Positions 5,390 through 9,840 of a stretch of DNA of 9,840 nt are shown one piece after another. Every line of letters begins with the position of its first letter. Position 1 is the first letter of the stretch. The position numbers were made by a program, and so were the translations under genes. The stretch is taken from NCBI GenBank assembly GCA_003243255.1, contig QFQM01000165.1:1-9840 (forward strand). The letters are read 5' to 3'. Source of the DNA: Flavobacterium psychrophilum. Its GTDB lineage: Bacteria; Bacteroidota; Bacteroidia; Flavobacteriales; Flavobacteriaceae. The notes under the pieces were generated by a model, which worked only from the letters and a program-made list of their open reading frames with translations, did no database searches and had not been told where the DNA came from.

Positions 5390-7762
5390 ATGGAGACACA
5401 ACATTGTTTTCATTGCGGATTAGACGTCATAAAAAAAGAGGAGATCATTTTTGATGATAAGTCGTTTTGTTGTAACGGCTGTAAAACCGTATATGAAATT
5501 TTCAGCCTTAACGGGCTAACCGATTATTACAAATTTGAAAACAATCCCGGAGCAACCCCGCTTGACATCAATGGGAGGTATGATTTTCTTGATAATGATG
5601 ATATTGTAAAAAGACTGCTTGAGTTTGAAGAAGCTGGTACGGCAATAGTATCATTATACATTCCGCACATACATTGTAGTTCTTGTATCTGGATACTTGA
5701 AAATCTTAACCGACTGAACGGTCACATACGTAATTCGCAGGTTAATTTCCATGATAAGAAAGTACGTATTGTTTATAACCCTGATGATATTTCGCTAAAA
5801 CAGATTGTAGAGCTGTTATGTAAGATAGGTTATGAACCCTACATAAGCCTTGAAAATTATGAGGCTACCAAAAAAAAGGTAGACCGTGACCTGATCTATA
5901 AATTAGGGGTGGCCTTTTTTTGTTTCGGCAACGTAATGCTGCTTTCTTTTCCTGAGTATTTTGAAGTTGAGGAATACTGGCTGGATAACTACAGGGGGTT
6001 TTTTAGATGGCTGATTTTTGCATTATCACTTCCTTCCTTCTTTTATGCTGCAAGTGGCTATTACATTTCTGCATGGAAGAGTCTTCGCTCACGTATGCTT
6101 AATATAGATGTGCCAATTGCCCTTGGCCTTGTGGTAATGTTTGTTCGCAGTACAGTTGACATTGTCTTTGATTTGGGACAGGGCTTTTTTGATTCCCTTA
6201 CCGGACTTGTGTTCTTTATGCTGTTAGGTAAGCTGTTCCAGCAGAAAACCTATAATTTTCTGTCGTTTGAGCGTGATTTTAAATCATATTTTCCAATTGC
6301 GGTAACCAAAATACTGCCCGGCGGACAGGAAATATCTGTTCCGGTATACGATGTTGCCAAAGGTGACAGGTTACTGATTCGTAATCAGGAACTGATTCCG
6401 GTAGACGGGATACTTATGAGTAAAAGCACGGCTATAGACTACAGTTTTGTTACCGGAGAAGAAGCCCTTATAGAAAAGCAATCGGGTGATAAACTTTTTG
6501 CCGGTGGAAGGCAGATGAAAGAAGTAATTGAGATGGAGGTGCTTAGCTCGGTCTCTCAGAGCTACCTTACCCAGTTGTGGAGCAATGACGTCTTTACAAA
6601 AAAAGATGCCAGGAATTATAAGACCCTTACCGATACCATAAGCCGTTATTTCACGCCTATACTATTGCTTATTGCTGTTATATCTTTTTCAATCTGGATT
6701 TTTATTGATGTTACCACAGCATTCAATGTGTTTACTGCTGTGCTTATAGTAGCTTGTCCATGTGCCCTTGCGCTCAGTGCACCTTTTACATTGGGTAATG
6801 TGCTGCGAATAATGGGTAAGAAAAAGCTGTACCTGAAAAATGCTACTGTGATAGAACAGATGGCGAAGGTAGATACCATTGTATTCGACAAGACCGGTAC
6901 TATAACTACGAACAAGAAATCTGAAATTTATTTTGAAGGTGAAGAACCGGATCACAAGCAGTCTGCTTTTATTAAATCGCTGCTACGGGCTTCAAACCAT
7001 CCTTTGAGCCGAAGATTGTATGATCATTTGCCTCAGGCGAATTTATTGCCTGTTGAAGACTTCAGGGAAGTTACTGGACAAGGGATTGAAGGTATGGTGA
7101 ATGGCTTCTTCATCAGGATTGGTTCGGCTGCTTTTGTAGGTAATGAGGCTGAAATCTCTTCACAGACTTTAGTATACATTTCTTTAAACAGAAACTGCAT
7201 CGGGCGTTATGTGTTTACCAATAGTTACCGCAGCGGACTATCGAATCTATTTTACCAGCTTAAAGATAAATACAATCTCAAGGTACTGTCGGGAGACAAT
7301 GAAGGGGAGAGGCTTGCCCTGTCAAAACTGCTTCCTCCTGACACCCAGCTCGTTTTTAATCAAAAGCCTGAACAAAAGCTTCAGTTTATTGAAGGCCTTC
7401 AAAAACAGGGACATAATGTAATGATGATAGGGGATGGCCTTAACGATGCCGGGGCATTGGCGCAAAGTAATGTGGGTATAGCTATATCAGAAAATGTAAA
7501 TGTGTTTTCACCGGCATGCGATGGTATACTCGACGCTTCACAATTTACTAAGATCAGTTATTTTATGAAACTGTCTAAGAATACCATCAGGACAATCAAA
7601 ATGAGCTTTACGCTTTCACTGCTTTATAATGTTGTAGGACTGTCGTTTGCGGTAACAGGAAAACTATTGCCATTAACAGCAGCGATCATAATGCCGCTTA
7701 GCACCATAACCATTATAAGTTTTGTGACAGTAATGAGTAATTACTATGCAAAAAGGCAGTAA
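5390..7762 (+). CDS. ccoI: CcoI/FixI-type copper-translocating P1B ATPase for cbb3 oxidase assembly
   Basis: This inner-membrane ATPase of 790 residues moves copper across the membrane and is needed for CuB loading of cbb3 oxidase. The N terminus has the cysteine-rich domain seen in CcoI-type pumps: C6-x2-C9, C27-C28 and C31 (PF12156 type). A heavy-metal-associated domain follows, with its site at HIHCSSC (C96, C99). The transmembrane core carries the ion-site motif CPC (456-458). The actuator loop has TGE (355-357, followed by E rather than the more common S). The phosphorylation site is D500 in DKTGT, the nucleotide domain has the H537-P538 pair, and the hinge is GDGLND (681-686). YN (746-747) and MPLST (768-772) near the C terminus match the YN and MxxS(S/T) copper ligands of P1B-1 pumps. 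It is followed 88 bases later by ccoS and ccoN, the usual cluster order. An FNR-like operator upstream suggests low-oxygen induction. The ATG at 5390 gives the typical MxxxxCFHCG start. Confidence 0.96.
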   Translation: METQHCFHCGLDVIKKEEIIFDDKSFCCNGCKTVYEIFSLNGLTDYYKFENNPGATPLDINGRYDFLDNDDIVKRLLEFEEAGTAIVSLYIPHIHCSSCIWILENLNRLNGHIRNSQVNFHDKKVRIVYNPDDISLKQIVELLCKIGYEPYISLENYEATKKKVDRDLIYKLGVAFFCFGNVMLLSFPEYFEVEEYWLDNYRGFFRWLIFALSLPSFFYAASGYYISAWKSLRSRMLNIDVPIALGLVVMFVRSTVDIVFDLGQGFFDSLTGLVFFMLLGKLFQQKTYNFLSFERDFKSYFPIAVTKILPGGQEISVPVYDVAKGDRLLIRNQELIPVDGILMSKSTAIDYSFVTGEEALIEKQSGDKLFAGGRQMKEVIEMEVLSSVSQSYLTQLWSNDVFTKKDARNYKTLTDTISRYFTPILLLIAVISFSIWIFIDVTTAFNVFTAVLIVACPCALALSAPFTLGNVLRIMGKKKLYLKNATVIEQMAKVDTIVFDKTGTITTNKKSEIYFEGEEPDHKQSAFIKSLLRASNHPLSRRLYDHLPQANLLPVEDFREVTGQGIEGMVNGFFIRIGSAAFVGNEAEISSQTLVYISLNRNCIGRYVFTNSYRSGLSNLFYQLKDKYNLKVLSGDNEGERLALSKLLPPDTQLVFNQKPEQKLQFIEGLQKQGHNVMMIGDGLNDAGALAQSNVGIAISENVNVFSPACDGILDASQFTKISYFMKLSKNTIRTIKMSFTLSLLYNVVGLSFAVTGKLLPLTAAIIMPLSTITIISFVTVMSNYYAKRQ

Positions 7763-7786
7763 AAATATCAATAATAATGGCTGTTC

Positions 7787-7800
7787 ATGACAAATATCAT
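7787..7800 (+). promoter_or_regulatory. FNR-like operator upstream of ccoS-ccoNO
   Basis: ATGACAAATATCAT sits inside the 16-base inverted repeat CATGA-N6-TCATG (7786-7801). It differs from the ccoI operator at one base (C for T at position 5) and has the same AAAT spacer. It ends exactly 22 bp before a perfect -7 element, so its centre would lie near -41. I infer that the nearby Crp/Fnr-family protein binds here to drive the oxidase genes. Confidence 0.72.
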
Positions 7801-7822
7801 GTTTTAAGAAACCTAGCTACAA

Positions 7823-7830
7823 TAGCTTTG
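7823..7830 (+). promoter_or_regulatory. Putative -7 element of the ccoS-ccoNO promoter
   Basis: TAGCTTTG is a full match to TAnnTTTG, 20 bases before the ccoS ATG and 22 bp after the FNR-like operator. No -33 TTTG is seen at the usual distance; the operator occupies the region just upstream, as expected for an activator-dependent promoter. It implies that the structural genes have their own promoter in addition to any readthrough from ccoI. Confidence 0.62.
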
Positions 7831-7850
7831 TTAACATAAATTTAAGAGGT

Positions 7851-8027
7851 ATGAGCGTAATCTATTTATTAATCTCCATCAGTATCGTGGTTGCTGTCTC
7901 GTTTTTTTTAGCCTTTGTAAAAGCGGTAAAAAGTGGGCAATATGACGACGATTACACCCCATCCGTCCGGATGCTTTTTGATGATGAACTGAAGAAAAAC
8001 CAAAGCAAAAACGATAACTCAAATTAA
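7851..8027 (+). CDS. ccoS: CcoS, cbb3-type cytochrome oxidase assembly protein
   Basis: This short gene encodes 58 residues: one N-terminal membrane helix (about 3-23), then the diagnostic CcoS block [10 protein letters not shown] (24-33), followed by [11 protein letters not shown] and a polar lysine/asparagine-rich tail. In Rhodobacter capsulatus, CcoS is required for insertion of heme b and CuB into the cbb3 oxidase, and the same role is expected here. It lies between ccoI and ccoN. The ccoN start codon comes two bases after its stop, so translational coupling is likely. The start is preceded by AAGAGGT, a purine-rich stretch unusually close to the ATG. Confidence 0.93.
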   Translation: MSVIYLLISISIVVAVSFFLAFVKAVKSGQYDDDYTPSVRMLFDDELKKNQSKNDNSN

Positions 8028-8029
8028 CT

Positions 8030-9840
8030 ATGGAAGTGCAACAATTTTATTATGACAATAAGATAGTCAAAAAGTTCCTCTATGCCTGTATTGTGTTTGG
8101 CGTAGTAGGAATGCTTGTAGGGCTTTTAATAGCCTCAATGTATATGTTTCCCAACCTTACCGAAGGTATTTCGTGGCTAAGCTACGGTAGGTTAAGGCCA
8201 TTGCATACCAATGCGGTAATCTTTGCCTTTGTAGGTAATGCCACCTTTGCAGGGGTATATTACTCTATGCAAAGACTGCTCAAGACCAGGATGTACAGTG
8301 ACCTGCTAAGTAACATAAACTTTTGGGGCTGGCAGCTCATCATAGTGGCAGCAGCGATTTCACTTCCATTAGGTTACACATCTTCAAAAGAATATGCCGA
8401 GCTCGAATGGCCTATAGATATTGCAATAGCTGTTGTATGGGTTGTATTTGGTATCAATATGATTGGTACAATCCTGAGAAGGAGAGAACGCCACCTGTAT
8501 GTAGCGATCTGGTTCTATCTGGCAACCTTTATTACAGTAGCGGTATTGCACATCTTTAACAGCCTTGCACTTCCTGTAGGAGCCATGAAAAGCTATTCTG
8601 CTTATGCGGGTGTTCAGGATGCCCTGGTACAATGGTGGTACGGACATAATGCTGTGGCATTCTTCCTTACAACTCCTTTTCTGGGGCTTATGTATTACTT
8701 TTTGCCTAAAGCGGCTAACAGGCCGGTATATTCATACAGATTATCAATCATTCACTTCTGGTCACTAATTTTCATATATATATGGGCAGGTCCACACCAT
8801 TTGCTATACTCAGCCCTGCCTGACTGGGCGCAAAACTTAGGGGTGGTATTCTCAATTATGCTTATTGCTCCGTCATGGGGTGGTATGATAAACGGATTAC
8901 TTACCCTAAGGGGTGCCTGGGACAAAGTGCGTACCGATCCTGTTCTTAAATTCTTTGTGGTGGCTATTACAGGCTACGGTATGGCAACGTTTGAAGGGCC
9001 TATGCTTTCACTTAAAAATGTAAATGCCATTGCCCACTTTACCGACTGGATCGTTGCTCACGTACACGTTGGTGCGCTTGCATGGAACGGTTTCCTAACC
9101 TTTGCCCTTATCTATTGGCTGGTGCCAAGAATGACCAAAACAAAATTATACTCTGTTAAGCTTGCCAACTTCCATTTCTGGATAGGTACACTGGGTATTA
9201 TACTATATGCATTGCCACTATATGTTGCCGGATTTACACAGGCTTCTATGTGGAAACAGTTTAACCCTGATGGAACCCTGAAATATGGAAACTTCCTGGA
9301 GACTGTAAAAGAGATCATGCCAATGTACTGGATGAGAGCTATTGGTGGTACATTGTTCGTAATAGGCATGCTGGTACTGGTATATAACATCATTAAAACG
9401 ATAAGACAGGGCCAGACCATTAAAGACGAAGCTGCCGAAGCACCTGCACTGGAAAGAATTACAACCAAAAGGATGAAAGGGGAGAAATTCCACCCTTGGC
9501 TGGAAAGAAGGCCAATTCAGCTTGCATTGCTTGCTACTGTAGCTATCCTGATTGGTGGTGTTATACAGATTGTGCCTACCATTATGGTTAAATCTAACAT
9601 ACCAACCATCAGTACTGTTAAACCATATACACCGCTGGAACTTCAGGGACGTGACCTTTATATCCGAGAAGGTTGTGTTGGCTGCCACTCGCAGATGATA
9701 CGCCCGTTCAGGTCTGAAGTTGAACGCTATGGTGAATATTCTAAATCAGGGGAGTATGTATATGACCATCCATTCCTGTGGGGTTCTAAACGTACCGGCC
9801 CGGATCTGATGAGGGTTGGAGGTAAGTATAGCGATAACTG
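8030..9840 (+). CDS. ccoN: Fused CcoN-CcoO, cbb3-type cytochrome c oxidase subunits I and II (3' end cut)
   Basis: This is the catalytic heme-copper subunit joined in one frame to the mono-heme cytochrome subunit; 603 residues are visible and the frame is open at the right edge. The CcoN part (about 1-480) has the heme-b ligand H59 in PLHTNAV. The CuB ligand H206 is in [10 protein letters not shown], the cross-link tyrosine Y250 and CuB ligands H256-H257 in YIWAGPHH, and H344 and H346 for the hemes in AHVHVG. E322 in FEGPM is also present. These positions are one less than those of Pseudomonas stutzeri CcoN. After a charged linker (about 462-487), the CcoO part begins at HPWLERRP (488), with a membrane anchor (about 496-516) and the heme-c site C549-V-G-C552-H553. 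The axial methionine and the end of CcoO lie beyond the window. The enzyme reduces oxygen to water at low oxygen and pumps protons. ccoQ, ccoP and ccoG would be expected next. The fusion is common in Bacteroidota. Confidence 0.96.
   Translation, partial: MEVQQFYYDNKIVKKFLYACIVFGVVGMLVGLLIASMYMFPNLTEGISWLSYGRLRPLHTNAVIFAFVGNATFAGVYYSMQRLLKTRMYSDLLSNINFWGWQLIIVAAAISLPLGYTSSKEYAELEWPIDIAIAVVWVVFGINMIGTILRRRERHLYVAIWFYLATFITVAVLHIFNSLALPVGAMKSYSAYAGVQDALVQWWYGHNAVAFFLTTPFLGLMYYFLPKAANRPVYSYRLSIIHFWSLIFIYIWAGPHHLLYSALPDWAQNLGVVFSIMLIAPSWGGMINGLLTLRGAWDKVRTDPVLKFFVVAITGYGMATFEGPMLSLKNVNAIAHFTDWIVAHVHVGALAWNGFLTFALIYWLVPRMTKTKLYSVKLANFHFWIGTLGIILYALPLYVAGFTQASMWKQFNPDGTLKYGNFLETVKEIMPMYWMRAIGGTLFVIGMLVLVYNIIKTIRQGQTIKDEAAEAPALERITTKRMKGEKFHPWLERRPIQLALLATVAILIGGVIQIVPTIMVKSNIPTISTVKPYTPLELQGRDLYIREGCVGCHSQMIRPFRSEVERYGEYSKSGEYVYDHPFLWGSKRTGPDLMRVGGKYSDN

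Noticed and set aside
9112..9688. Two overlapping minus-strand open frames of 118 and 156 codons
   Set aside because: They are opposite the strongly conserved CcoN-CcoO frame, have odd composition and show no domain or ribosome-binding context.

Overview
The window looks like part of a chromosome from a flavobacterium or close relative (Bacteroidota, probably Flavobacteriaceae). The base composition is AT-rich. Promoter elements fit the Bacteroidota -7 consensus TAnnTTTG, and Shine-Dalgarno sequences are mostly absent. The set ccoI, ccoS and a fused ccoN-ccoO is typical of this group. No mobile element, CRISPR array, tRNA or rRNA is visible, and no stretch longer than about 190 bases lacks a gene.

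Layout. Positions 1-1168 carry the 3' part of an outer-membrane efflux channel (TolC/OprM type), closed by a strong intrinsic terminator. Next comes a two-gene unit: an AI-2E-family membrane permease (1353-2468) and a small membrane protein with two CxxC pairs (2480-2884). A Crp/Fnr-family regulator lies convergently on the minus strand (2904-3584). Divergent from it is a secreted protein with a carboxypeptidase-type regulatory domain (3716-5230), ending at a near-perfect hairpin terminator. The last third is the start of a cbb3 cytochrome oxidase cluster: ccoI copper-transporting P1B ATPase (5390-7762), ccoS (7851-8027, 58 codons), and the ccoN-ccoO fusion (from 8030), which runs off the right edge in the CcoO heme-c domain.

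How they work together. CcoI delivers copper for the CuB site of the oxidase, CcoS is needed for cofactor loading, and CcoN/CcoO form the catalytic and electron-entry subunits of a high-affinity terminal oxidase used at low oxygen. The regulator has an N-terminal CxxC and a cysteine matching Cys122 of E. coli FNR, so it may sense oxygen or redox state. The most informative non-coding signal is a pair of near-identical FNR-like palindromes, ATGATAAATATCAT upstream of ccoI and ATGACAAATATCAT upstream of ccoS. Each lies exactly 22 bp before a -7-like element, the geometry expected of a class II FNR/CRP-activated promoter. I infer that the regulator encoded here acts on both.

I did not find an undescribed system of a new kind. 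The window is mostly a recognisable respiratory and membrane region. Its less-described parts are the repeated operator/promoter module, the cysteine pattern of the Fnr-like protein, and the CxxC membrane protein paired with the AI-2E permease.
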